A DNA stretch of 64,000 nt from Roseovarius sp. THAF27 (GTDB lineage Bacteria; Pseudomonadota; Alphaproteobacteria; Rhodobacterales; Rhodobacteraceae), in the NCBI RefSeq assembly GCF_009363655.1, contig NZ_CP045393.1:1426001-1490000 (forward strand). The letters are read 5' to 3'. This document shows, in pieces, positions 10,125-18,982 of the stretch. Below the pieces are notes generated by a model. The model made no database searches and was not told where the DNA came from. It worked only from the letters and a program-made list of their open reading frames with translations. How positions within the stretch are numbered: position 1 is the stretch's first letter; every line of letters begins with the position of its first letter. The translations under genes and the position numbers were made by a program.

Positions 10125-11324
10125 TTATTCGGCCGGTGTGGATTGGGTGGCTTTTTCGTCGTCCGGGTTTGCTTTCTTGCCACGGAGCAGACGGCCGATG
10201 CGTTGTCCGCCCTCGACCAGGCCACCCGGCAGGAAGATGACCACGGCCATGAAGATGAGGCCCAGGGTCAGGTGCCAGCCCTTGCCGATGAAGGGATAGA
10301 CGATGGTGATGACGAAATCCTCGAGCCCGTCGGGCATGAAGGCGAACCATTCGTGCAGGATGTCCTTGTTGATCTTCGACAGGATGTTTTCCATGTACTT
10401 GATCGCGCCCGAGCCGAGGACGGGGCCGATAAGGGTGCCCGCGCCGCCGAGGATGGTCATCAGCACGACCTCACCGCTTGCGGTCCAGAACATGCGTTCG
10501 GGGCCGGCCTGGGTGTCCATCGCCACCAGAAGGCCACCGGCAAGACCGGCATACATGCCCGAGATCACGAAGGCCGCGAGCGTGTAGGGGCGGGCGTTGA
10601 GGCCGGTGTAGTACATCCGGGTCTGGTTCGATTTCACCGCGCGCAGCATGGTGCCGAAGGGCGAGCGGAATATGCGGATCGAGAGGTAAAAGGCGATGAT
10701 CATGAACACGGCGGCGATGTAGTAGCCCGCGTTGATGGTAAAGAGCCAATCGCCGAACGACAGGTCAAAGCCCGCGCGCATGTCCATGCCGAAAAGGTTC
10801 GCCCGGCCGATCTCGCCCGGCTCCAGGTTCGACAGAAGCGGGCTGTCGGTGGACTTGATCTGAAGGCCCGTCTCGCCGCCGGTGATCGGCGTAAGCACCG
10901 AATAGGCCAGGGCATAGGACATCTGCGCGAAGGCCAGCGTCAGGATCGAGAAGTAGATGCCCGAGCGGCGCAGCGAGATGTAGCCCACGGCGAGCGCGAA
11001 GAGGCCCGCGATGATCACGCCGAGGATGATCGCCGGGATCACGTTGAGCGTGACCAGCTTCATCATCCAGATCGCGGCGTAGGAGCCGACGCCAAGAAAG
11101 GCCGCGTGGCCGAAGGAGAGATATCCCGTGAGGCCGAAGAGAATGTTGAAGCCGATGGCGAAGATCCCGTAGATCACGAAGCGCTGCATCAGGTCGGGAT
11201 AGCCCGCGTTGAACTGTGCCATGCCTGAGTTTTCGGGAAAGGGGTTCAGGATGAAAGGGGCCAGCAGGGTGATCGCGACGACGATCAGCAGCAGGCGGAA
11301 GTCTTTCTTGTCGAGACCGAGCAT
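10125..11324 (-). CDS. Branched-chain-type ABC transporter permease (LivM-like)
   Basis: A 399-aa inner-membrane permease with about nine or ten hydrophobic segments. The BPD_transp_2 core includes [21 protein letters not shown] near the N-terminus and [23 protein letters not shown] toward the C-terminus, the EAA-like loop of this family. It is longer than LivM of E. coli core length because of periplasmic insertions around residues 140-180. The ATG at 11324 lies 3 nt after the LivH-like stop, and its Shine-Dalgarno GGAGGAC lies inside that gene's end, so translation is coupled. Confidence 0.9.
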   Translation of the reverse strand: MLGLDKKDFRLLLIVVAITLLAPFILNPFPENSGMAQFNAGYPDLMQRFVIYGIFAIGFNILFGLTGYLSFGHAAFLGVGSYAAIWMMKLVTLNVIPAIILGVIIAGLFALAVGYISLRRSGIYFSILTLAFAQMSYALAYSVLTPITGGETGLQIKSTDSPLLSNLEPGEIGRANLFGMDMRAGFDLSFGDWLFTINAGYYIAAVFMIIAFYLSIRIFRSPFGTMLRAVKSNQTRMYYTGLNARPYTLAAFVISGMYAGLAGGLLVAMDTQAGPERMFWTASGEVVLMTILGGAGTLIGPVLGSGAIKYMENILSKINKDILHEWFAFMPDGLEDFVITIVYPFIGKGWHLTLGLIFMAVVIFLPGGLVEGGQRIGRLLRGKKANPDDEKATQSTPAE

Positions 11325-11327
11325 GGC

Positions 11328-12359
11328 TTAGTCCTCCATGACGCCCTTGCGACCCATCAGGCCACGCGGACGTGTCAGCAGAATGATGATGGCAACCAGG
11401 TAGATGATGATCTGGTTGATGCCGGGCAGGACCTCGAGCACTTCGCGCATGGAGGCAAAGCTTTCCAGGATGCCCAGAAGGAACCCGGCCAGCACGGCGC
11501 CCGGGAGCGAGCCCATGCCGCCGACCACGACCACCACGAAGCTGAGCACGAGGAAGTCCATGCCCATGTGGTAGTTCGGCGAGTTGATCGGGGTGTACAT
11601 GACGCCCGCAAGGCCCGCCACCGCGGCGGCGAGGCCGAACATGATGGTGAAGCGGCGGTCGATGTTGATGCCCAGAAGCTGCACGGTTTCCCGGTCGGCC
11701 ATGCCGGCGCGGACCACCATCCCGAAGGTGGTGAATTGCAGGAAGGCGAAGACGGCACCGATGATCACGGCCGCGAAGGCGAAGTAGATGATCCGCCAAT
11801 AGGGGTAGATCACCACGTTGGGATCGAGCCCCAGCATCGCGCCGAAATCGAACGATCCGCGAAAGGCGTCGGGGGCCGGCGTCGGGATCGGGTTGGCGCC
11901 GTAATAGAACTTGATGATTTCCTGAAGGACGATGGCGAGGCCGAAGGTCACCAGTATCTGGTCGGCGTGGGGCCGGTTGTAGAAATGCTTGATCAGCCCG
12001 CGTTCCATGATGACGCCGATCAGCATCATCACCGGAATGGCGAAGAGGATCGAGAGCGGCACGGCCCAGTCGATGATCGCGTCCCCCGTGGCCTGGCCGA
12101 ACCAGTCGTAGACATACGGCACCTGGACTTCGAGCGGGTTGCCGAGGAAGTCGGTTTGCGTGTCGTCGACGACGGTACGGGAGAGCGTGAGAATACGGCT
12201 CAGCGTGACGGCGCAGAACGCACCGATCATGAACAGCGCGCCATGCGCGAAGTTCACGACGCCCAACGTGCCGAAAATCAGCGTCAGGCCGAGCGCGATC
12301 AGCGCATAAGCCGAGCCTTTGTCCAGGCCATTGAGAACTTGCAGGATAATGGCTTCCAT
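11328..12359 (-). CDS. Branched-chain-type ABC transporter permease (LivH-like)
   Basis: A 343-aa permease partner. The family block GLTLIFGTLGVVNFAHGALFM is at residues 22-42, and the loop VVVGGMGSLPGAVLAGFLLG lies near residue 280. A periplasmic insertion (RTVVDDTQTDFLGNPLEVQVPYVYDW split over residues 60-90) is not in classical LivH; similar insertions occur in marine HAAT permeases (family knowledge, less certain). It follows the binding-protein gene after 134 nt that contain a strong stem-loop. Confidence 0.9.
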   Translation of the reverse strand: MEAIILQVLNGLDKGSAYALIALGLTLIFGTLGVVNFAHGALFMIGAFCAVTLSRILTLSRTVVDDTQTDFLGNPLEVQVPYVYDWFGQATGDAIIDWAVPLSILFAIPVMMLIGVIMERGLIKHFYNRPHADQILVTFGLAIVLQEIIKFYYGANPIPTPAPDAFRGSFDFGAMLGLDPNVVIYPYWRIIYFAFAAVIIGAVFAFLQFTTFGMVVRAGMADRETVQLLGINIDRRFTIMFGLAAAVAGLAGVMYTPINSPNYHMGMDFLVLSFVVVVVGGMGSLPGAVLAGFLLGILESFASMREVLEVLPGINQIIIYLVAIIILLTRPRGLMGRKGVMED

Positions 12360-12437
12360 CGAAGTGCCCCTCGGATTTGCAGAGATGCCGGTTATGGTGA
12401 CGGACGCGCGCGGGGCGCGTGGTCCGGCTTGGTGGTG

Positions 12438-12466
12438 GACGCGGGCGCGGCAGGCGCGCCCGCGTC
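12438..12466 (-). other. Perfect stem-loop between binding-protein and permease genes
   Basis: GACGCGGGCGCG (12438-12449) pairs perfectly with CGCGCCCGCGTC (12455-12466) around a 5-nt loop. It lies 28 nt after the substrate-binding-protein stop. In the minus-strand transcript no T-run follows. Such stems after binding-protein genes protect the upstream mRNA and lower permease expression in well-studied transporters (established for malE-malF); that role here is inferred. Confidence 0.7.
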
Positions 12467-12493
12467 GGATTTTGTCAGGTCACATCCGTGCGA

Positions 12494-13846
12494 TCAGGCG
12501 CCCGGGTTGCATTCGCCCAAGGATGCCTCTGCGCCGCCCATCTGCGGGTGGTCGGGGGCATAGGTCACCTGGTCGACCGGGGTCACCTCGACGATTTCGA
12601 GCAGGTCGAATTCGCTTTCAGGGTTCTCTTTCCCGCGCACGACCAGCACGTCCTTGAAGCACTGGTGATCCTCGGCGCGGTAGAGCGTCTTGCCGTTGCC
12701 CATGCCGTCGAATTCGAAGCCTTCCAGGGCCTCGGCCACGGCGCAGGGGTTGAACGAGCCGGCGCGTTCCACGGCATCGGCATAGAGCATCGCCTGGACG
12801 TAGCAGGTATGCGCGGCCTGGGACGGCGGGAAGCCGTACTTGGTGCCGAAGGATTTGACGAACGCCTTGGAGCCTTCGTCCTGCAGCGACCAGTGCCAAT
12901 TGGTGGAGCCGAAGATGCCCTTCACGTTGGCGCCGGCGCCCTTGGCCATCAGGCGGCTGTAGAGCGGAACGACGATTTCGAAGTTCTTGCCGTTCACCTG
13001 CTTTTCACGCAGGCCGAACTGAACCGCGTTGGTCAGCGAGTTCACCATGTTCCCGCCGTAGTGGTTCAGGACCAGCACGTCGGCGCCCGATTGCAGCACC
13101 GGCGCGATGTAGGAGGAAAAGTCCGTCTGCGTCAGCGGCGTTTTCACCGCGGCGACGGTTTCCCAGCCCATGGCCTCGGTCGAGGCGCGCACGGCTTCCT
13201 CGGTGGTGTAGCCCCAGTTGTAGTCGGCGGTCAGGTGATAGGCCTTGCGGTCGGTGCCGTAGTTTGCGGCCAGCACCGGCGCCAGCGCGGCGCCCGACAT
13301 GTAGGAGTTGAAGAAGTGGCGGAACCCGTTGGCCTTGCGGTCCTTGCCGGTGGTGTCGTTGGAGTGGGTGAGGCCAGCCATGAAGATGATGCCGGCCTCC
13401 TGGCAGAGGGCCTGAACGGCCACGGCCACGCCCGAGGACGACCCGCCGGTCACCATCACGGCGCCGTCTTTTTCGATCATCGACTTGGCCGAGGCGCGGG
13501 CTGCGTCTGCCTTTGTCTGGGTGTCGCCGGTGACGTATTCGACCTTCTTGCCCAGGATGCCGTTGCCTTGCAGGGCGTTGGACGAGAACGTGTTCATCAT
13601 GCCGCCGTCGCCGCCGCCGTTCAGGTGCTCGACCGCCAGCTCGTAGGCGCGCAGTTCGTCTGCGCCCTCGTCGGCATAGGGGCCGGATTGCGGTACGTTG
13701 AAGCCCAGCGTGACGGTGTCGCCGGTGGGTTCGTTGGTGAAGGCCGCGGCGGAGCTTGCCGTGAAGATGGTCGGCAGTGCGACGCCGGCGCCCGCGATGG
13801 CGCTGGTCTTCAGCAGGCCACGACGCGTGAGGTCAGTTTTGGACAT
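12494..13846 (-). CDS. ABC transporter periplasmic substrate-binding protein (Tat-exported, Peripla_BP_6)
   Basis: A 450-aa type I periplasmic binding protein. The N-terminus MSKTDLTRRGLLKTSAIAGAG carries a twin-Arg motif (TRRGLL) and a hydrophobic run, so Tat export is likely. Residues about 40-400 fit the branched-chain amino acid/amide receptor fold (TVTLGFNVPQSGPYADEG, then GGSSSGVAVAVQALCQEAG). The ATG at 13846 is chosen because GGAGGGA precedes it and the Tat motif follows; the frame extends to 13993 without support. First gene of the importer operon with acs copy 1 at the end. Ligand unknown. Confidence 0.9.
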   Translation of the reverse strand: MSKTDLTRRGLLKTSAIAGAGVALPTIFTASSAAAFTNEPTGDTVTLGFNVPQSGPYADEGADELRAYELAVEHLNGGGDGGMMNTFSSNALQGNGILGKKVEYVTGDTQTKADAARASAKSMIEKDGAVMVTGGSSSGVAVAVQALCQEAGIIFMAGLTHSNDTTGKDRKANGFRHFFNSYMSGAALAPVLAANYGTDRKAYHLTADYNWGYTTEEAVRASTEAMGWETVAAVKTPLTQTDFSSYIAPVLQSGADVLVLNHYGGNMVNSLTNAVQFGLREKQVNGKNFEIVVPLYSRLMAKGAGANVKGIFGSTNWHWSLQDEGSKAFVKSFGTKYGFPPSQAAHTCYVQAMLYADAVERAGSFNPCAVAEALEGFEFDGMGNGKTLYRAEDHQCFKDVLVVRGKENPESEFDLLEIVEVTPVDQVTYAPDHPQMGGAEASLGECNPGA

Positions 13847-14062
13847 TGAATCCCTCCCTTGAGTGTTTCCGCGGCCGGGGCTCCTCAGGCCCGGCCGGGC
13901 GCACAGGTGTGCTATCGTCATTATTGGAGGCGGCTGAAAACCGATCAACAAGGGCCTTTCCGCAAACGTTTTTTTTGTAAATAAAATCTTCAACGCAGCG
14001 CAGAAATCTGTAAATTACTTTTCAGCTGTCGCGGAAGCGATTGAATTAAAGAGGAATCGGAC
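13847..14062. promoter_or_regulatory. Divergent promoter region with paired TGTAAAT boxes
   Basis: A 216-nt, locally AT-rich gap between the importer-acs operon (-) and the scfR-like gene (+). It holds two direct TGTAAAT boxes, at 13976-13982 and 14009-14015, 33 nt apart (about three helical turns). The same 7-mer appears upstream of acs copy 2. I propose these as sites for the adjacent regulator; the proposal rests on position and similarity only. Confidence 0.45.
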
Positions 14063-15370
14063 ATGGCCGAGCCGGGGATGGCTGGAACACGCATCAGGCA
14101 GCGGCGGCTGGTGGCCGGGCTGAAGCAGGCCGAGCTGGCCGAGGCGGCCGGAATATCGCCCAGCTATCTCAACCTGATCGAGCACAACCGGCGTCGAATC
14201 GGAGGTCGCACGCTGTTGCAGATCGCCGAGGCGCTGGGCGTGGAACCGGCGACACTGACCGAGGGCGTGGAGTCCGAACTCCTGGCGGCCTTGCAGGAGG
14301 CGGCGGGGGACGCCGAGGCCGAGGAGGATCTGGGACATGACGCGCCCGAACTGGACCGGATCGAGGAATTCGTCGGGCGGTTTCCGGGCTGGGCCGGGCG
14401 GCTGGCCGACCTGGGCCGGAAACGCGATGCGCTGGAGAGAACCGTCAAGGCACTGAGCGAGCGGCTGGCGCATGACCCGGAATTGTCGGCCACGCTGCAC
14501 GAGGTCATTTCGGCGGTGACATCCATCCGCTCGACCGCGTCGATCCTGGCGGAGACGCGCGAGCTGGAGCCGGAATGGCAGATGCGCTTCCACCGCAACA
14601 TCAACGAGGACGGTGCGCGCCTGGCCGAGGGGGCCGAGGCGCTGATGCGCTACCTGGAGGCCGCGCCCGAGGCCGGGGCGGAGGTGACCTCGCCGCAGGA
14701 CGAGATGCACGCGTTTCTGGAACGGCACGGGTTTCACTTTCCGCAGCTCGAGGGATGGGGCGCCGAGTCGCGGATCGAGTCGATGCTGGCGCAGGTCGAG
14801 AACCGCGCCGCGCAGGCCCTGTCGCGCGCGGCGCTGACACAGTATCTGGAGGACGCCCGCGCCTTGCCGCGCGACGACATGCAGACCGCGCTGGACGCGC
14901 ATGGCCTGGCGCCGGACGCGATTGCGCACGCCACCGGCAAAAGCCTGGCGCAGGTCTTCCGCCGCCTGGCCTCGCTGCCGGAGGACATGGTCGGGCCCGT
15001 GGGGCTGATCGTGGTCGACGGGGCGGGCGCGTTGATCCTGCGCAAGACGGTCATGGGATTCACCACGCCGCGCAGCGGGGCGGGCTGTGCGCTATGGCCT
15101 CTTTACGAAGTTCTGGGCCAGCCCGGGCGCCCGGTGCAGGCGGCGCTTCTGCAGGGCGACCTGCGCGTGCGCGCGATGGCCGTGGCCGAGGAGACGGTGC
15201 CTGCCAGCTTTGCCTCCCCGCCGTTGATGCGGGCCTACATGCTGATCCTTCCCGAGCCACGGGGGACGGACCGGGCGCAAGCGCGGCCGGTGGGGGTGAC
15301 CTGCCGCATCTGTCCGATCGCGGGCTGCGCAGCGCGGCGTGAGCGGTCCGTCCTGCGGGACGCGTTCTGA
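14063..15370 (+). CDS. ScfR/RamB-type short-chain fatty acid transcriptional regulator
   Basis: A 435-aa cytosolic regulator. An XRE helix-turn-helix occupies residues 8-62 (TRIRQRRLVAGLKQAELAEA, then GISPSYLNLIEHNRRRIGG). A long central region follows, and the C-terminus matches the DUF2083 domain of RamB/ScfR-type proteins, ending VTCRICPIAGCAARRERS, a Cys-containing block seen in the family. RamB in Corynebacterium controls acetate genes; alphaproteobacterial relatives are annotated as short-chain fatty acyl regulators. Divergence from the acs-containing operon fits. The ATG is preceded by GAGGAA. It ends 83 nt before the response-regulator gene. Confidence 0.85.
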   Translation: MAEPGMAGTRIRQRRLVAGLKQAELAEAAGISPSYLNLIEHNRRRIGGRTLLQIAEALGVEPATLTEGVESELLAALQEAAGDAEAEEDLGHDAPELDRIEEFVGRFPGWAGRLADLGRKRDALERTVKALSERLAHDPELSATLHEVISAVTSIRSTASILAETRELEPEWQMRFHRNINEDGARLAEGAEALMRYLEAAPEAGAEVTSPQDEMHAFLERHGFHFPQLEGWGAESRIESMLAQVENRAAQALSRAALTQYLEDARALPRDDMQTALDAHGLAPDAIAHATGKSLAQVFRRLASLPEDMVGPVGLIVVDGAGALILRKTVMGFTTPRSGAGCALWPLYEVLGQPGRPVQAALLQGDLRVRAMAVAEETVPASFASPPLMRAYMLILPEPRGTDRAQARPVGVTCRICPIAGCAARRERSVLRDAF

Positions 15371-15453
15371 GTGATGACCTTTTGACAGGCGACACGAGTT
15401 TCGCAATAGTCGTCGGACGGGAGACGAAATTGATCGGAGGGGAGGCCGGTTAG

Positions 15454-15822
15454 ATGGGCAAGACCGTGCTTCTGATCGAGGACGAGCAGAACATCATCGA
15501 GGCCGTGAGCTTTATCCTGTCGCGCGACGGCTGGGAGGTGAAAACCCATGCCAACGGCCAGAACGCGATGGAGGCGGTGCGCGCGAGAGAGCCGGACGTG
15601 GTGATCCTGGACGTGATGCTGCCGGGCAAGAGCGGCTTCGACATCCTGTCCGAGATCCGCGCCGAGGCGCGGTTCGAGCGGCTGCCGGTTCTGATGCTGT
15701 CCGCCCGCGGGCAGGCCAAGGACGTGGAAATGGCGAAGCGCGCTGGCGCGGACCGCTACATGACCAAGCCCTTTTCCAATGCAGAGGTCCTGGACGCGGT
15801 GCGCGCTCTGGTGCCGTCATGA
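15454..15822 (+). CDS. Single-domain response regulator (CheY-like)
   Basis: A 122-aa receiver domain with no output domain. The acidic pair Glu9-Asp10 (LIEDE), the phospho-acceptor Asp53 (ILDVMLPGKSG), Ser83 in LSARG and Lys105 (MTKPF) are all present. Its stop overlaps the start of the next gene (ATGA), and the kinase fusion follows, so it is the likely phosphorylation partner of that kinase. With no DNA-binding domain it must act by protein contact or as a phosphate shuttle. Confidence 0.93.
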   Translation: MGKTVLLIEDEQNIIEAVSFILSRDGWEVKTHANGQNAMEAVRAREPDVVILDVMLPGKSGFDILSEIRAEARFERLPVLMLSARGQAKDVEMAKRAGADRYMTKPFSNAEVLDAVRALVPS

Positions 15823-16118
15823 GCCGTGACGGCGGACCGATATTCCTGGCGCGGCGGGCCTATTTCCAGCGCCGGATGATGGATGCGGCCCGGCTCTTGC
15901 CGGTGCTGGGAGCGGGCATGTTCGTGCTGCCGCTCCTGTGGAAGTCGGGCGAGGGCGCACGCACGGTCGCCGTGATGTTTTACATCTTCCTGTGCTGGGT
16001 TCTTCTGATCGGCCTGGGCTGGATCGTCTCGCGGCGGCTCTCCCCGGCGGACGCGTCGGACGCGCCCTGGGCCGGCACCGCGTCCGAACACCAGGTGCGC
16101 CCGTCCCGGGAGGGGTGA
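15819..16118 (+). CDS. Small two-helix membrane protein of the kinase operon
   Basis: A 99-aa protein I do not recognise beyond context. It has two strong hydrophobic segments (residues about 26-42, LLPVLGAGMFVLPLLW, and about 49-69, VAVMFYIFLCWVLLIGLGW), a basic N-terminus with RRAYFQRR, and a polar C-terminal tail. It overlaps the response-regulator stop by 4 nt and abuts the kinase start directly, so the three are one unit. In related loci a similar small membrane protein sits beside SLC5-kinase fusions; it may be an accessory subunit of the transporter domain (inference). Confidence 0.7.
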   Translation: MSRDGGPIFLARRAYFQRRMMDAARLLPVLGAGMFVLPLLWKSGEGARTVAVMFYIFLCWVLLIGLGWIVSRRLSPADASDAPWAGTASEHQVRPSREG

Positions 16119-18812
16119 ATGGGCGCGCTGAACGTCATTGTCCTGGTCAGCCTGCTGTACGTGGCGCTGCTGTTCTGCGTGGCCTTCGCCGCCGACCGCG
16201 CCGCCGCGCGGGGCCGGGGGACCTGGCTGCGCTCGCCCATCGTCTACACGCTGTCGCTGTCCATATACTGCACCGCCTGGACGTTTTACGGGGCGGTGGG
16301 GTTCGCCGCGCGGTCGGGGCTGGAATACCTGACGATCTACCTGGGGCCGACATTGGTGATGGTGGGCTGGTGGTGGACCCTGCGCAAGATGGTGCGGGTG
16401 GGGCGCAGCCAGCGGATCACCTCGATCGCCGACCTGATTTCCAGCCGGTTCGGCAAGTCGAACGCGCTGGCGGTCTTCGTGACCCTCCTCGCCGTGATCG
16501 GCACGACACCCTATATCGCGCTGCAGCTTCAGTCGGTGACGATATCCTTTGCGGCCTTCGCCGCCGCCGATCCGATCCACACCGGAGAGATCAGCGAGAC
16601 GGCGACGGCGCTGTGGGTCGCGGTGGGGCTGGTGGTTTTCACCATCCTGTTCGGGACGCGCAACCTCGATGCCAACGAGCGGCATCACGGTCTGGTCATG
16701 GCCATCGCGCTGGAGGCGGTCGTGAAGCTGTGCGCGCTGCTGGCGGTGGGCATCTTCGTGGTCTGGGGCCTTGCGGGAGGCGTTGACGAGACCCTGGCGC
16801 GGATCGACCAGAGCGCCATCGCCCGCTGGGACGTCCCCGGAAGCCGCTGGGTGGGGCTGACGCTGCTCTCGGCGGCGGCGTTCATGTGCCTGCCACGGAT
16901 GTTCCAGGTGATGGTGGTGGAAAACGAGGACGAGGGGCATCTGCGCACGGCGTCCTGGGCGTTTCCGACCTACGTCATGCTGATGAGCCTTTTCGTGGTG
17001 CCCATCGCGGCGGTGGGGCTGGACCTGAGCCCCGTCGGTGCCAACCCGGACCTATTCGTGCTGACGCTGCCGTTGGAGAACGGGCAGGAAGGTCTGGCGG
17101 TGCTGTCCTTCCTGGGGGGGTTCAGCAGTGCCACCTCGATGGTGATCGTGGCCGCGATTGCCCTGTCGACAATGGTGTCGAACCACGTGGTGATGCCGGT
17201 CTGGCTGTGGATGTCCGGCGGAAGTGCCGTGATTTCGGGCGACGTGCGGCAGGTGGCGATCCGCGCGCGGCGGTTGTCGATCGGCGTGATCCTGTTCTTG
17301 GGCTATCTCTATTTCCGGGTGTCGGGCGGCGGAACGGCGCTGGCGGCCATCGGCCTGATCTCGTTCGTCGGCGTGGCGCAGTTCCTGCCCGCGCTGCTGG
17401 GCGGGTTGTTCTGGCGCGGGGCCAACCGGCGCGGGGCGCTGGCCGGGCTGTCGGTGGGCTTCGCGATCTGGATGTACAGCCTGTTCCTGCCCAGCTTCGG
17501 CGCGTCGGCGGTGATGCCGCAAGCGGTTCTGGACGACGGGATGATGGGGCTGTCGTGGCTGCGGCCGCAGGCGCTGTTCTGGGCCGCCGGCATGGATCCG
17601 GTGGTGCATGCGTTCATGTGGAGCCTGTCGCTGAACATCGTTGTTTTCGTCGTCGTGTCGCTGGTCAGTTTCCCGCAGCCGGTGGAGCGGCTTCAGGGCG
17701 CGCAGTTCGTCAACGTGTTCGAGCATTCCGCCACCTCGGGCGGCTGGACCGGGGGGCTGGCGCAGAGCGAGGACCTGATGATCATGGCGCAGCGGATAAT
17801 GGGCGCGAAGGAGGCGCAGGCGCTGTTCGCCGAGGCCGCGCGCGAGCAGGGGGTCGGCGGCTACCTGCCGGAACCGACGCCGGATTTCCTGAGCCGGCTG
17901 GAGCGGTCATTGGCGGGCTCGGTGGGCGCCGCGACGGCACATGCGATGATCAGCCAGATCGTCGGTGGCGCCAGCGTGTCGGTCCAAGACCTGATGGCGG
18001 TGGCGGACGAGACCGCGCAGATCATGGAATATTCCAGCCAGCTGGAGATGAAGACCGAGGAACAGGCCCGGACCGCGCGGCAGCTGCGGCAGGTGAACGA
18101 GAAGCTGACCCAGATTTCGGTGCAGAAGGACGCTTTCCTGAGCCAGATCAGCCACGAGTTGCGCACGCCCATGACGTCGATCCGGGCGTTTTCGGAAATC
18201 CTGCGCGACGGGGGCGACATGCCGGAGGCCGAACAGCGGCGCTATGCCTCGATCATCCATGACGAGGCGATCCGGCTGACGCGGCTGCTGGACGACCTGC
18301 TGGACCTGAGCGTGCTGGAGAACGCGCAGATCGTCCTGAGCCTCGAGGACGCCGAGCTTGGTCCCTTGCTCGATCGGGCGGCGGTGGCGGCGGGCCTGAG
18401 CGAGGGCGGCATGATCATGCACCGCGATGCCGAAGCCGACCGGGTGCGCGTGCACACCGATACGGACCGGCTGGCGCAGGTGTTCATCAACCTCATGTCG
18501 AACGCGCGGAAATATTGCGATGCCGAAGCCCCGCGGCTGGACATCCGCGTGGCCGAGCGCAACGGAACGCTGTTGGTGGATTTCATCGACAATGGCAGCG
18601 GCATCCCCACGGACCAGCAGGGAACGATCTTCGAGAAGTTCGCGCGCGTCAGCGAGACCAAGGCGGGAGGCGCGGGCCTGGGGCTGGCGATCTGCCGCGA
18701 GATCATGGCGCGGCTGGGCGGGGGCATCGAATACCTGCCCGGGCAGGATGGCGGCGCGTTCCGGGTCTATCTGCCGCTGGCGGAGGGCGCCGCGGCCCAG
18801 GCGGCGCAATAG
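16119..18812 (+). CDS. Sodium:solute symporter-histidine kinase fusion (CbrA/CrbS-like)
   Basis: An 897-aa inner-membrane sensor. Residues about 1-530 form an SLC5-like transporter domain with some 13 membrane segments. Residues about 550-640 are a soluble linker in the position of the STAC domain of CbrA/CrbS. A short coiled coil follows (KTEEQARTARQLRQVNEKLTQ), then the kinase core: H box SHELRTPMTS with His679, N box LMSNARKY, DNGSGI, FEKFAR and GGAGLGLAI. No receiver domain is fused, but a single-domain receiver is encoded two genes upstream. CrbS-type sensors control acs in Vibrio and Pseudomonas. Proximity to two acs genes makes a similar acetate-sensing role plausible but unproven. Confidence 0.9.
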   Translation: MGALNVIVLVSLLYVALLFCVAFAADRAAARGRGTWLRSPIVYTLSLSIYCTAWTFYGAVGFAARSGLEYLTIYLGPTLVMVGWWWTLRKMVRVGRSQRITSIADLISSRFGKSNALAVFVTLLAVIGTTPYIALQLQSVTISFAAFAAADPIHTGEISETATALWVAVGLVVFTILFGTRNLDANERHHGLVMAIALEAVVKLCALLAVGIFVVWGLAGGVDETLARIDQSAIARWDVPGSRWVGLTLLSAAAFMCLPRMFQVMVVENEDEGHLRTASWAFPTYVMLMSLFVVPIAAVGLDLSPVGANPDLFVLTLPLENGQEGLAVLSFLGGFSSATSMVIVAAIALSTMVSNHVVMPVWLWMSGGSAVISGDVRQVAIRARRLSIGVILFLGYLYFRVSGGGTALAAIGLISFVGVAQFLPALLGGLFWRGANRRGALAGLSVGFAIWMYSLFLPSFGASAVMPQAVLDDGMMGLSWLRPQALFWAAGMDPVVHAFMWSLSLNIVVFVVVSLVSFPQPVERLQGAQFVNVFEHSATSGGWTGGLAQSEDLMIMAQRIMGAKEAQALFAEAAREQGVGGYLPEPTPDFLSRLERSLAGSVGAATAHAMISQIVGGASVSVQDLMAVADETAQIMEYSSQLEMKTEEQARTARQLRQVNEKLTQISVQKDAFLSQISHELRTPMTSIRAFSEILRDGGDMPEAEQRRYASIIHDEAIRLTRLLDDLLDLSVLENAQIVLSLEDAELGPLLDRAAVAAGLSEGGMIMHRDAEADRVRVHTDTDRLAQVFINLMSNARKYCDAEAPRLDIRVAERNGTLLVDFIDNGSGIPTDQQGTIFEKFARVSETKAGGAGLGLAICREIMARLGGGIEYLPGQDGGAFRVYLPLAEGAAAQAAQ

Positions 18813-18982
18813 GCGGCCGGCGCATTTTTTCGCGGAGCCTGCGGGCCGATATCAATCCTATCGTAACCTTCTTGCGCTTAGCTTCCGCCGATCACCGGGC
18901 CCGAACGGCAGGCGTGGCCTGACCTGACCGGCGCGGTATGACGGCGATACGCGCGACACCACAGGAAGGAACGCGACTGGTC

